This document shows positions 1 through 7,819 of a stretch of DNA of 43,719 nucleotides, piece after piece (position 1 is the stretch's first letter; the number at the start of each line of letters is the position of its first letter). The notes under the pieces were generated by a model. The model was not told the origin of the DNA. It worked only from the letters and a program-made list of their open reading frames with translations, and made no database searches. The stretch lies in assembly GCA_018262285.1 (NCBI GenBank), contig JAGTRX010000042.1:1-43719 (forward strand). Direction: 5' to 3'. The position numbers and the translations under genes are program-made. The stretch comes from Pseudomonadota bacterium (GTDB lineage Bacteria > Pseudomonadota > Gammaproteobacteria > Burkholderiales > Rhodocyclaceae).

Positions 1-1291
1 GCGTTCCGCGGATCAGCGTCTCGACATCGCCACCTTCGCCCGCCGAATCGCGCGCATCTTCGGCAATCCATTCGGTCAGACTGATGTCGGAATCGAACAG
101 CGCCGCATGATCCTGGGCGTAATAGCCAAGATTGGCTTTCTCTGCCCATTTCAGGCTACCGAATTGCGGCAACAGTTCGGCCATGAGCAATTTCAACAGT
201 GTCGTTTTGCCGACACCGTTTTCACCGATGACCGCGACCTTCTCACCAGCGTTGATAGTCAGGGTCATGTTTTTGAAAATTTTGCACTCGATGCCCGGAT
301 AAGCGAAGGACAGATTTTCAATTTCCACCGCATGCCGGTGCAACTTCTCCCTATCGTCGTAATCGAAGCGAATCCAAGGGTATTGGCGCGACGATGGTTT
401 CACGTCCTCCGGCTTCAGTTTATCGATCAATTTGACGCGCGAAGTCGCCTGTTTGGCCTTGGAAGCGTTGGCAGAGAAACGACGGACAAAGGTCTGCAAA
501 TCGGCAATGCGTTCCTTGGCCTTGGCGTTGGCCGCCGATTGGCGCTCACGCGCCTGCGTCGAGGCCTCCATGAAATCATCGTAGTTGCCGGCATAGGTGG
601 TGATCTTGCCGTAATCGAGATCGGCCATATGGGTACATACCTGATTCAGGAAGTGGCGATCATGCGAAATGATGATCATGGACGAATCGCGCTGGTTGAG
701 AACATCCTCCAGCCAGCGGATGGTATTGATATCAAGATTGTTGGTCGGCTCGTCGAGCAGCAGGATGTCAGGGTTGGCGAAAAGCGCCTGCACCAGCAAT
801 ACGCGCAGTTTCCAGCCCGGCGCCACCTCGCGCATCGGACCATTATGTTTTTCAATAGGAATGCCAACGCCCAGCAGTAATTCACCGGCACGCGCCTCGG
901 CCGTGTAGCCACCATATTCGGCAAAATGCGACTCCAGTTCGGCGGCGTGCATGTAATCCTTTTCGGTGGCCTCCGGATTGGCGTAAATGGCATCCTTCTC
1001 GGACATGCAAGCCCACATTTCAGCATGGCCCATCAGCACCACGTCGAGCACGCGCATATCTTCAAAGGCAAACTGATCTTGGCGCAGATAGGCCATGCGC
1101 TCGTGCGCATCCTTGGAAACATTGCCAACAGAAGGCTCCAGCGCGCCACAAAGGATTTTCATAAACGTCGATTTACCGGCGCCGTTGGCACCGATCAGAC
1201 CGTAACGATAGCCTGCGCCAAATTTGACGTTGACGTTCTCAAACAGGGGCTTGGCCCCGAACTGCATAGTGATATTAGCGGCGACGAGCAA
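1..1291 (-). CDS. ybiT: ABC-F family ATPase YbiT (C-terminus beyond window edge)
   Basis: Ribosome-associated ABC-F ATPase with two ABC domains and no membrane segments; family members act on stalled or initiating ribosomes. The first 430 codons are present; the E. coli protein is about 530 residues, so roughly 100 C-terminal residues lie left of the window. Visible: Walker [10 protein letters not shown] (34-42), signature APGWKLR (157-163), Walker [12 protein letters not shown] (177-187), linker with [13 protein letters not shown], second Walker [10 protein letters not shown] near residue 355. Start chosen at TTG 1291 because AGGA lies 7 nt upstream and the N-terminus [12 protein letters not shown] matches E. 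coli YbiT MLVSSNVTMQFG; the next in-frame ATG would remove eight conserved residues. Divergent from the SPFH gene. Family assignment is strong; the exact cellular role is inferred from the family. Confidence 0.93.
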   Translation of the reverse strand, partial: MLVAANITMQFGAKPLFENVNVKFGAGYRYGLIGANGAGKSTFMKILCGALEPSVGNVSKDAHERMAYLRQDQFAFEDMRVLDVVLMGHAEMWACMSEKDAIYANPEATEKDYMHAAELESHFAEYGGYTAEARAGELLLGVGIPIEKHNGPMREVAPGWKLRVLLVQALFANPDILLLDEPTNNLDINTIRWLEDVLNQRDSSMIIISHDRHFLNQVCTHMADLDYGKITTYAGNYDDFMEASTQARERQSAANAKAKERIADLQTFVRRFSANASKAKQATSRVKLIDKLKPEDVKPSSRQYPWIRFDYDDREKLHRHAVEIENLSFAYPGIECKIFKNMTLTINAGEKVAVIGENGVGKTTLLKLLMAELLPQFGSLKWAEKANLGYYAQDHAALFDSDISLTEWIAEDARDSAGEGGDVETLIRGT

Positions 1292-1398
1292 GGTTTTTTC
1301 CTGATGTAAGCGCTTGAAAGGGGGGTGATTTTAACCCCTTTGGCCATCAACACCGTGCCTGCGCTAGAATGAATTCTCGCCCAATACAGGAGAAGACC

Positions 1399-2277
1399 AT
1401 GAATGCTCCCATCCGCAACCCGATCGTCGAGCGCGAAGCCTTCCATGTCTCCGGCTGGTTTGCCCTGCTCATCTGGCTTGGCATCCTGGGTTGGCTGATC
1501 TGGGGAACGATCACCTCGGTTCCTGACCAGGCTGGCCCGCCCTTCCGCCTGATTATCGGCTTGCCAATTTTGCTCTTCCTGGGCAAAGGCTTCATCATCC
1601 TGCAGCCCAACATCGCCGCCGTTCTGACTTTTTTCGGCAAGTACGCCGGAACCATTCGCAACGACGGCCTGTTCTGGTACAACCCCTTTTGCGTCAACCA
1701 GAAAATTTCCTTGCGGGTCGCCAATCTCAACACCCCCACCATCAAGGTTAACGACAAGGCGGGCAATCCCATCGAAATCGCCGCCGTCATTGCCTGGCGT
1801 GTTGCCGACACCGCCAAGGCCGCCTTTGATGTCGAGGATTACGGCGTTTTCATCCACATCCAGTGCGAATCGGCCTTACGCGCCGTCGCCAGCACCCGCC
1901 ATTACGACGGCGATCATAAGGGTGAGCATTCCCTGCGCGGCGATCTCGATGCCGTAGCGGAGCTACTCACCAATACCATTCAGGAGCATGTTGTACTCGC
2001 CGGCCTGGAGGTTATTGAAGCCAAAATCGCCCACCTTGCCTACGCATCTGAAATCGCCAGTGCCATGTTGCGCCGCCAGCAGGCCGAAGCCATCATTGCC
2101 GCTCGCACGCGCATCGTTGAAGGCGCCGTCGGCATGGTCAAGCAAGCGCTCGAAGAATTGCAGTCGGCTGGAGTCGTCACGCTCTCCGACACCGACCGCG
2201 TCCGGCTGGTAACCAACCTGCTGACGGTTCTGGTCTCGGAAAATGACACCCAACCGGTGCTGTCGGTCCGGGACTAA
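1399..2277 (+). CDS. SPFH/band-7 domain membrane protein
   Basis: 292-residue protein with two N-terminal hydrophobic segments (about 19-37 and 50-67) followed directly by an SPFH (stomatin/prohibitin/flotillin) domain from about residue 69 (QPNIAAVLTFFGKYAGT). A long helical C-terminus is rich in Ala, Glu and Arg (about 215-265), as in the coiled region that drives oligomerisation of this family. Family members form membrane-anchored ring scaffolds; the client here is unknown. Start ATG 1399 has AGGAG 6 nt upstream; an earlier in-frame ATG at 1369 has no comparable site. Divergent from ybiT and convergent with the zinc-ribbon gene, overlapping it by 4 bp at the stop codons. Confidence 0.85.
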   Translation: MNAPIRNPIVEREAFHVSGWFALLIWLGILGWLIWGTITSVPDQAGPPFRLIIGLPILLFLGKGFIILQPNIAAVLTFFGKYAGTIRNDGLFWYNPFCVNQKISLRVANLNTPTIKVNDKAGNPIEIAAVIAWRVADTAKAAFDVEDYGVFIHIQCESALRAVASTRHYDGDHKGEHSLRGDLDAVAELLTNTIQEHVVLAGLEVIEAKIAHLAYASEIASAMLRRQQAEAIIAARTRIVEGAVGMVKQALEELQSAGVVTLSDTDRVRLVTNLLTVLVSENDTQPVLSVRD

Positions 2278-2855
2278 AACTTCAACGATGGTCCTGGTGG
2301 AACAAATTTCGGTGGGGGCGCATTGCTGGTCAGCAGATCGCGCTCCCACTCAAGACATTCTCGACCGTTCAGATCTTCGAACTGCTTGCGGAAGGTGCGG
2401 TGCACCAGCAAACGGCAATCCAGCCCCGCTCTCATGCTCAAAGGTCGCAACTTCCTGGCCTTGGGGGCACATTTGGCACAAACCGGCAGGATAACCAGCG
2501 AACGCGTACTGAATTGGCTCCCTGGCAGATAGCTGAATAGCCAGGCCAAAGGAGCAAACCAAAACGGCAAATTCCTGGTGCTGATCCGGGATGTCCACGC
2601 CAACCTCTGCCTTCTTTGCGTTTCTTCACCGCAAACAAAGCAACAATGTGGCAGCTTGTGCACATTGTCGATCGACACCATCGTCCGGTGAGGGTCTACG
2701 CCCTTCTTGTCCAGGCTGTTCTTGCCGCAAGCAATGCAATGGCCATCGGCACGCACCATCACTTCAGTGTGGCAATGCGGGCATTCAGCGTAGCGAATAG
2801 GGTCGGGGCTGTGTGGCGTCATTAAGGGCATCGTTCCTTCCATCAAGATCTTCAT
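2274..2855 (-). CDS. Uncharacterised zinc-ribbon protein with a hydrophobic segment
   Basis: I do not recognise a named family. The N-terminal third carries a zinc ribbon (CPHC, then CIAC 15 residues later). A second cysteine set (CCFVC and, after a hydrophobic stretch, VCAKC) suggests another metal site or knuckle. A segment with LPFWFAPLAWLFSYLPG could be a membrane or re-entrant helix between the two halves of the second site. The C-terminus is basic, then Pro-rich. The start is uncertain: ATG 2855 (193 aa) is given. ATG 2831 has a clearer GGAAGGA just upstream, and a longer frame reaches 2945. Its stop overlaps the stop of the convergent SPFH gene by 4 bp. A role with membrane or translation neighbours is only a guess from context. 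Confidence 0.6.
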   Translation of the reverse strand: MKILMEGTMPLMTPHSPDPIRYAECPHCHTEVMVRADGHCIACGKNSLDKKGVDPHRTMVSIDNVHKLPHCCFVCGEETQRRQRLAWTSRISTRNLPFWFAPLAWLFSYLPGSQFSTRSLVILPVCAKCAPKARKLRPLSMRAGLDCRLLVHRTFRKQFEDLNGRECLEWERDLLTSNAPPPKFVPPGPSLKF

Positions 2856-2992
2856 TATCGCTCTCTTGCCCCTCAGCTGTGGTTCTTCAGTGAGGTCTGG
2901 TGCGCCACCGCCTTGCAAAAATCCCTCGAAAGGTTTCAAAAGCATCAGGCCATATAGGCCAGCAAACGCCTTTCGAATTTAGCGTTTGGGAA

Positions 2993-3008
2993 TGTTTCAC
3001 GTGAAACC
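2993..3008. promoter_or_regulatory. parS: parS site 1 (ParB/Spo0J-binding palindrome)
   Basis: TGTTTCACGTGAAACC matches the universal parS palindrome TGTTTCACGTGAAACA at 15 of 16 positions. It lies in the noncoding gap between the zinc-ribbon gene and the LysR gene, about 14.6 kb from the candidate oriC. Two further copies lie at 8371 and 16338. ParB spreading from such clusters loads SMC and segregates the origin; parA and parB themselves are not in this window. Confidence 0.85.
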
Positions 3009-3117
3009 CTGAATCGTCTTCGTTGCTTTCAGCATTTGCGAGCAGCTATGAAATAGTATCCAGCCTGAGCTATGCTGAGGCACTAAACACTGAATACCTG
3101 GTAGCTCCTATTTGACC

Positions 3118-4044
3118 ATGCGCGCGATCAATCTTTCTCACCTGCCCTTGCAAGCCCTGCGCTGCTTTGAGGCCGCCGCAAGGCATCAGAGCTTCAAGCT
3201 GGCCGCCGATGAACTCTGCCTCACCCCTTCTGCGGTCAGCCATCAAATCAAGAAACTGGAAGACTGGATCGGCAATCCTTTGTTCCTGCGCAAGACTCGT
3301 CAGATCGAACTGACCGAAATTGGGCGCAGCTTGTTCGATGAGATTTCCGCCGCCTTCCGTCGCATGGAATCCAGTCTCGAAGAGGCAGCTCGACATGCGC
3401 GCAAGCAACCCTTGCGTCTAGCCGTCCCGCTGGTCATGCAGCATGTCCTGCAAAAAGACTTCATTGCGCCTTTTCAGGACAGACACCCGCAATACGATTT
3501 AGAACTCATTAGCATACCCAATGCCATGTCTGTTCCGCACCACGAAATCCTGCAGCAAGCCGATGTTGCCCTGTTGCTTGGTACGGGCTATTGGGAAAAT
3601 ACGCGCGCATACCCGTTGATCTCCCTGCATATCAGCGCCTACTGCCCTGCCAGCCTTGCCAAGCATAAATTCCCCCTTGATGATCCCAGAAAACTGGAGC
3701 AATACCGCTGGCTGCAGAATCGTGAATTTCCCGAAGGCTGGCGCTGGTTTCTCGGGATTTTTGGGCTTTCCGGCCTCCAATCCAAGGTGGGCACCGCAAC
3801 ATACGAATATCTGACCGTTTTGCTTGAACCAAGTTTTAAGGCCGATGGAATTGCCCTTCTCGATGTCAGAATTGCGCCCTATTTGCTAGGCAACGACTGG
3901 TTGCGCATGCTCGACGCCGCCCCGCCTTCCGCCGCTTATTGCTTGGTCTGCCTTGATAATTCCGAACCCAACCCAGGCCTCCAACGAATGATCAGCTTCT
4001 TCACCGAACAAGCAACGCGGCTGGGCTGGCCGAATTCCTTCTGA
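3118..4044 (+). CDS. LysR-type transcriptional regulator (GcvA-like)
   Basis: 308-residue LysR-family regulator. The N-terminal winged helix-turn-helix spans about 8-68 (LPLQALRCFEAAARHQSFKLAADELCLTPSAVSHQIKKLE), with the conserved Ser-Ala-Val-Ser-His-Gln-Ile recognition helix. A periplasmic-binding-protein-like effector domain runs from about 93 to the end. The sequence resembles GcvA/AmpR-type regulators. ATG 3118 is chosen over the TTG two codons earlier; neither has a strong ribosome binding site. It is followed by a good terminator, so it forms its own unit. The target is unknown: it lies upstream of, not divergent from, the hydrolase at 4238, whose promoter shares a box with a second promoter at 5159, making this protein one candidate regulator of both. 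Confidence 0.88.
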   Translation: MRAINLSHLPLQALRCFEAAARHQSFKLAADELCLTPSAVSHQIKKLEDWIGNPLFLRKTRQIELTEIGRSLFDEISAAFRRMESSLEEAARHARKQPLRLAVPLVMQHVLQKDFIAPFQDRHPQYDLELISIPNAMSVPHHEILQQADVALLLGTGYWENTRAYPLISLHISAYCPASLAKHKFPLDDPRKLEQYRWLQNREFPEGWRWFLGIFGLSGLQSKVGTATYEYLTVLLEPSFKADGIALLDVRIAPYLLGNDWLRMLDAAPPSAAYCLVCLDNSEPNPGLQRMISFFTEQATRLGWPNSF

Positions 4045-4115
4045 CCAGACACTTTTGCCATAAAGCGCCATTTGGCAAGATCAATGGATGGATATTAACC
4101 AAAAGTCCAATATCG

Positions 4116-4137
4116 GCCGCCTGCGGGCGGCTTTTTT
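4116..4137 (+). terminator. Rho-independent terminator after the LysR gene
   Basis: Perfect 6-bp stem GCCGCC/GGCGGC with a TGCG tetraloop, then six T residues. It lies 71 bp after the LysR stop codon and before the shared promoter box of the hydrolase gene. The metK terminator uses the same CC-TGCG-GG apex. Confidence 0.9.
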
Positions 4138-4164
4138 CACACATGAATTTTCTTCAGCAGTACT

Positions 4165-4209
4165 TGAAAACAATCCGTTTGTCGAAGGTATCACTCCCAA
4201 GCATCATGA
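4165..4209 (+). promoter_or_regulatory. Shared promoter/operator box, copy A
   Basis: Contains AAACAATCCGTTTGTCGA, identical over 18 bp to copy B at 5159. Its core is an AAAC-N5-GTTT palindrome. The last base of the box is 53 bp from the A of the start codon at 4238, exactly the spacing of copy B. A second conserved patch lies about 20 bp further on (CATCATGAC here, GATGATGAA in copy B), where a -10 element would sit if TTGTCG is the -35. A reverse half-copy TCGACAAAC lies at 4215-4223. The promoter assignment is inference. Confidence 0.55.
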
Positions 4210-4237
4210 CTGCATCGACAAACGCAAAGGAGCAGCC

Positions 4238-5107
4238 ATGCACCCGCCCACCATTGAATTCTTCAATTACACCATCGGCACCGAACATGGCAGAATGGCC
4301 TATCGCCAGTGGTCGCAAGCTGGCTCCGCAAAACCTTGGCTCATTTGCGCGCACGGCCTGAACCAGAACAGCAGGCATCTGGAAGCCTTGGCCAATCGTC
4401 TCGCCGACGATTTCAACATTCTCGTCCCCGATTTTCCCGGCCGTGGTCTGAGCGATTACCTCACCGACAAGCTGTCCTACTCCTATTTGTTCTATGTACC
4501 GCTCTGCCAATCCTTGATCGAGCAATTAAAGCTTGGCGAAATCTATTGGCTTGGCACTTCGATGGGCGGACTAACCGGCCTCTTGCTCGCTTCCCTGCCA
4601 AACACACCCGTCAAGAAGTTGGTTCTCAACGATATTGGCCCAATCATCCCGAAAGCGACCATGCAAGCCGCCGCCTTTGCCGGCACCGTCGCCGACGTTC
4701 GCTTTGCTTCAATCGCCGAGGCCCAGGAAAAGCTGGCGCCGATGCTGGCTGTTTCCGGAATCACCGATCCCGCCATGAAAGAGGCCTACATCCGCGCCAG
4801 CTTGCGTCAGGAACCCAATGGCTCATGGCGGCCAGACAACGACCAAGGAATCTACCATTACACCAAGGTGATGCCCGAATTCAACTCGGCCGACCTGCCC
4901 TTCTGGCAATACTGGCATAGCTTGCGCTGCCCGGTTTTGCTGCTGCACGGCGTGCACTCCAATACGCTGACCCCGGAAATCATCGCTGAAATGAAAAAGT
5001 GCCGGCCGGATATTGAAGTCGTCGATATTCCCGACACCGGCCATGCACCGCATTTGATGAACGATGAACAGGCCGAACTGGTTCGCCACTGGCTATTACG
5101 AGCCTGA
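4238..5107 (+). CDS. Alpha/beta hydrolase
   Basis: 289-residue alpha/beta-hydrolase-fold enzyme, probably an esterase, lactonase or C-C hydrolase; the substrate is unknown. Visible: oxyanion loop HG (39-40), nucleophile elbow GTSMG with Ser108, and catalytic His269 in DTGHAPH. The usual acid position after strand 6 reads HGVHSNTLTP, with Asn242 where relatives normally have Asp, so the acid may come from elsewhere or activity may be altered. Start ATG 4238 has AAAGGAG 5-6 nt upstream; the frame is open back to 4088, but that region holds a terminator and the promoter box. Stands alone between copies A and B of the shared box, which suggests coregulation with the exported-protein operon. Confidence 0.82.
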   Translation: MHPPTIEFFNYTIGTEHGRMAYRQWSQAGSAKPWLICAHGLNQNSRHLEALANRLADDFNILVPDFPGRGLSDYLTDKLSYSYLFYVPLCQSLIEQLKLGEIYWLGTSMGGLTGLLLASLPNTPVKKLVLNDIGPIIPKATMQAAAFAGTVADVRFASIAEAQEKLAPMLAVSGITDPAMKEAYIRASLRQEPNGSWRPDNDQGIYHYTKVMPEFNSADLPFWQYWHSLRCPVLLLHGVHSNTLTPEIIAEMKKCRPDIEVVDIPDTGHAPHLMNDEQAELVRHWLLRA

Positions 5108-5158
5108 GCCTTCAATCTATTAGCCCGGAATAACAAGTGAACTGCATTCATCCGTAGA

Positions 5159-5203
5159 TGCAAACAATCCGTTTGTCGACAGGGCGCCAAGCAACGATGA
5201 TGA
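5159..5203 (+). promoter_or_regulatory. Shared promoter/operator box, copy B
   Basis: Second copy of AAACAATCCGTTTGTCGA, here with palindromic arms extended to CAAAC/GTTTG around AATCC. It ends 53 bp before the start codon at 5232. The downstream conserved patch contains the perfect palindrome GATGAATTCATC. See copy A at 4165. Confidence 0.55.
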
Positions 5204-5231
5204 ATTCATCAACCTCAATAAGGGAGTTGTC

Positions 5232-5984
5232 ATGAAAAAACCATCGGCTCGCAGACGCATCACCGCACTGCTGTTATCCCTTCTACCGCTGGCAGCGGCG
5301 CATGCCACTGAATCGGATGAATTCGATAGGCCGGAAACGCTGAGCACCTGGAAAATTCTCGATCAGGACAAAGCCAGCGGAATTGATATCGACAGCAGCC
5401 GCAAAGGCCATCTCACTTTACAGATCAAAGATTTGAACGATAACGGCTGGTACATGAATGGCCGCGGCGTTTTCGTCTTCAAGGAAATTCAGGGTAATTT
5501 CGCAGCCGAAACCAAGCTCAGGGTCGGCCGTATCAGCGATGCCGGTCAATGGCCACGCGGCCTTTTCAATTCGGCGGGCTTCGTCGTGCGTGACCCGGCC
5601 AGCACCTCAGGCAAGGAAAATTGGATCATGGTCAACATTGGCTATCAATATGCCGGTCTGGGCAGGGAAACCAAAACCACGCGCAATTCGCACTCCGAAC
5701 TCAATCTGATCGACATTCCCACAACAGCCAATACCGGCAAATTGCTGATCTGCCGTGTTGGCAACATTTTCCGCATGTACCACTGGCTGGCGCATGAGAC
5801 CGACTGGGTCGCCGAAGACACACCTCGTGAATTCAAGCGCGATGATTTCCCGGCTACCGTTCAGGTCGGCCTGACCATAAATGCCTATGAGACACCGCGG
5901 GAAACCCTTGCCGAATTTGACTATGTCCGTTTCAGCAAGCCAATCAGTTTTGATGACTGTCTGAGCAACGCTTCCAAGGAATAA
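5232..5984 (+). CDS. Exported protein, probable jelly-roll (concanavalin-like) fold
   Basis: 250 residues with a clear Sec signal peptide: basic MKKPSARRR, hydrophobic core LLLSLLPLAAA, probable cleavage after AHA near residue 25. The mature part starts EFDRPETLSTWKILDQD and continues with alternating strands (GHLTLQIKDL, FAAETKLRVG, AGFVVRDP, WIMVNIGYQ, VQVGLTINAYE, AEFDYVRFS). This is the pattern of DUF1349/LamG-like beta-sandwich proteins that bind or cleave carbohydrate. No catalytic residues can be named. AAGGGAG lies 6 nt before the ATG. First gene of a tight operon (5-bp gap to the SDR gene) driven from copy B of the shared box. The fold is inferred from pattern only. Confidence 0.7.
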   Translation: MKKPSARRRITALLLSLLPLAAAHATESDEFDRPETLSTWKILDQDKASGIDIDSSRKGHLTLQIKDLNDNGWYMNGRGVFVFKEIQGNFAAETKLRVGRISDAGQWPRGLFNSAGFVVRDPASTSGKENWIMVNIGYQYAGLGRETKTTRNSHSELNLIDIPTTANTGKLLICRVGNIFRMYHWLAHETDWVAEDTPREFKRDDFPATVQVGLTINAYETPRETLAEFDYVRFSKPISFDDCLSNASKE

Positions 5985-5989
5985 CTGCA

Positions 5990-6988
5990 ATGGCCGAAAA
6001 AATACTCGTCACCGGCGCCAACGGCCACCTTGGCAACAATCTGGTTCGCGCCCTCTGTGCCCAAGGCAAAACGGTAAGTGCCGGCATCCGGCAAACGTCC
6101 AACAAGACAACGCTGGAAGGCCTTGATTGTGAGATCATACCTTTCGACATGGTCGACCGCGCCTCGGTTGCGGCAGCGATGGAAGGGGTCACCACCGTAT
6201 ACCATGTCGCAGCCGTATTCCGGCACTGGGCCAGACATCCGGTCAAGGAAATCATTCAGCCCAACCTCGACGGCACCCGGAATGTACTCGAACTCGCCGC
6301 GCAAAAGGGTGTTGCCAAAGTGGTTTACGTCAGTTCCATCGCCGCGCTCGATTACGCCCAGGTGCCCATGAACGAGAGCACCTGGAACACCATCACCAGC
6401 GATCCTTACATCCATGCCAAAATGCTGTCGGAAAAGCTGGCCTGGGAATTGGCCAAATCACTCGGGCTTAATATGGTTTCGGTTCTGCCCGCTGCCATTG
6501 TTGGCCCCAATCTTGGCGACCATCTGACCCCAACCATGGGATTCCTCGCCCATGTGCTCAGCAACACCGCCCGCTTCGATGTCAATTTCACCATGAATTA
6601 CGTCCATGTTGAGGACGTCGTTGCCGGCATGATTGCTGCGACTGAAAATGGGAAAAACGGCAGCCGCTATATTCTCGGCAACGAATTGCCACTCACCTCC
6701 GGTCGTGTTTTCGAAATCGCCAAGACCATACTCCCGCACATCCGCAAGCCACCGCTCATCGACAAGGCCAGCCTGCTGCAGATGGCTAAAACGCTGGAAG
6801 CTGCCAGCCGCGAAAGCGGACAGGAACCACTGCTGACCAGTTACGGTGTCGAGCTTTATTACGATGCCGATACCCGTCTCGATACATCGCGCGCCCAAAA
6901 AGAATTGGGATTTTCTCCGCGCAACCCAGAAGAAGCGATCCAGCAAGCGCTAAAATATCTCATCCAGCGTTTTGCGCCTGGAATTTGA
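5990..6988 (+). CDS. Extended SDR, NAD(P)-dependent epimerase/reductase-like
   Basis: 332-residue extended short-chain dehydrogenase. Visible: nucleotide-binding TGANGHLG (8-15), conserved NLDGTRNVLELA (101-113), Ser in VSSIAAL (125/126) and the catalytic pair Tyr140-Lys144 (YIHAK). The arrangement resembles dihydroflavonol-4-reductase/3-beta-HSD-like and hopanoid-associated epimerase proteins rather than a classical UDP-glucose epimerase. The substrate is probably a hydroxy/keto or sugar compound but cannot be fixed. AAGGA lies 9 nt before the ATG. It lies between the exported protein (5-bp gap) and an alpha/beta hydrolase (20-bp gap), so all three are probably one transcript and may act on one substrate class. 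Confidence 0.85.
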   Translation: MAEKILVTGANGHLGNNLVRALCAQGKTVSAGIRQTSNKTTLEGLDCEIIPFDMVDRASVAAAMEGVTTVYHVAAVFRHWARHPVKEIIQPNLDGTRNVLELAAQKGVAKVVYVSSIAALDYAQVPMNESTWNTITSDPYIHAKMLSEKLAWELAKSLGLNMVSVLPAAIVGPNLGDHLTPTMGFLAHVLSNTARFDVNFTMNYVHVEDVVAGMIAATENGKNGSRYILGNELPLTSGRVFEIAKTILPHIRKPPLIDKASLLQMAKTLEAASRESGQEPLLTSYGVELYYDADTRLDTSRAQKELGFSPRNPEEAIQQALKYLIQRFAPGI

Positions 6989-7008
6989 AACGGGTTTGAG
7001 GAGGGAAC

Positions 7009-7812
7009 ATGCCAGTCGCTGTCATCAATGGAATCGATCTCTATTACGAAACTTTGGGTTCAGGCGAGCCGCTAGTTTTCATTCCTGGCCTGGGCGGAAC
7101 CACCGACTTATGGTTCCAGCAAAGAAAATATTTCAGCGAGTACTACCAGTTCATCTCTCTCGACAACCGTGGTGCGGGACGCAGCGACAAACCGCAAGGC
7201 CCCTATACGATGCAGCAGTTCGCCGACGATCTCAATGCCCTGCTCGACCATTTGGAAATCACTGCGCCCATCAATCTCGTCGGCGCCTCGATGGGCGGAA
7301 TCATCGCTCAGATGTTCATTCACGATCACCCGCAACGCGTCAAAAAACTGGCGCTGGTCTGCTCCGGCGTTTCAGCCGGCGATCCGCATTACACACCAAC
7401 CAGCCAGTACGTCATGCAGAAAATCCTGAATCCCGGTAATACCGTGGAAGAGAAGGTCAATTCCTTTCTGGAAATCTTCTATCACCCGGAATACGCCGCC
7501 AATACTCCGGGAATCCGCGATTTCTATCTCAACCGCAAGATCGATCCGCAACCGCCGCACGCCTATCAGGCACAACTCGGCGCCTGCTTCGATCAACGTC
7601 GCTACTACGAGTGGCTGGCCGACATTCACGTTCCGGTTTTGGTCTATCACGGTCGCGAGGATGCGGTCTGGCCTTTGCAAAACGCGCAAACACTCAAAGA
7701 TGGTCTCGGGGATTTTGCCACTTTGATGATCATGGAAAAGGCCGGCCATGTCCTGATGCAGGAAAAACCGGAAGAGTTCAACCAAACGCTGCACGATTTT
7801 CTAAAGCAATAA
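7009..7812 (+). CDS. Alpha/beta hydrolase (3-oxoadipate enol-lactonase-like)
   Basis: 267-residue alpha/beta hydrolase with a complete triad: Ser94 in GASMG (92-96), Asp218 in HGREDAVWP and His247 in AGHVLMQEKP. The oxyanion region is PGLGG (26-30). The DNRGAGRSDKP motif is typical of the PcaD/BioH-like group of lactonases and carboxylesterases. Very strong ribosome binding site GAGGAGG 5 nt before the ATG, stronger than its neighbours, so it may be the most highly translated protein of the operon. Follows the SDR gene by 20 bp and precedes the methyltransferase by 7 bp. The substrate is unknown. Confidence 0.87.
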   Translation: MPVAVINGIDLYYETLGSGEPLVFIPGLGGTTDLWFQQRKYFSEYYQFISLDNRGAGRSDKPQGPYTMQQFADDLNALLDHLEITAPINLVGASMGGIIAQMFIHDHPQRVKKLALVCSGVSAGDPHYTPTSQYVMQKILNPGNTVEEKVNSFLEIFYHPEYAANTPGIRDFYLNRKIDPQPPHAYQAQLGACFDQRRYYEWLADIHVPVLVYHGREDAVWPLQNAQTLKDGLGDFATLMIMEKAGHVLMQEKPEEFNQTLHDFLKQ

Positions 7813-7819
7813 ATTCCGA

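Noticed and set aside
4088-4237. N-terminal 50-codon extension of the hydrolase at 4238
   Set aside because: It would translate through the LysR terminator and the promoter box, and the ATG at 4238 has a strong ribosome binding site.
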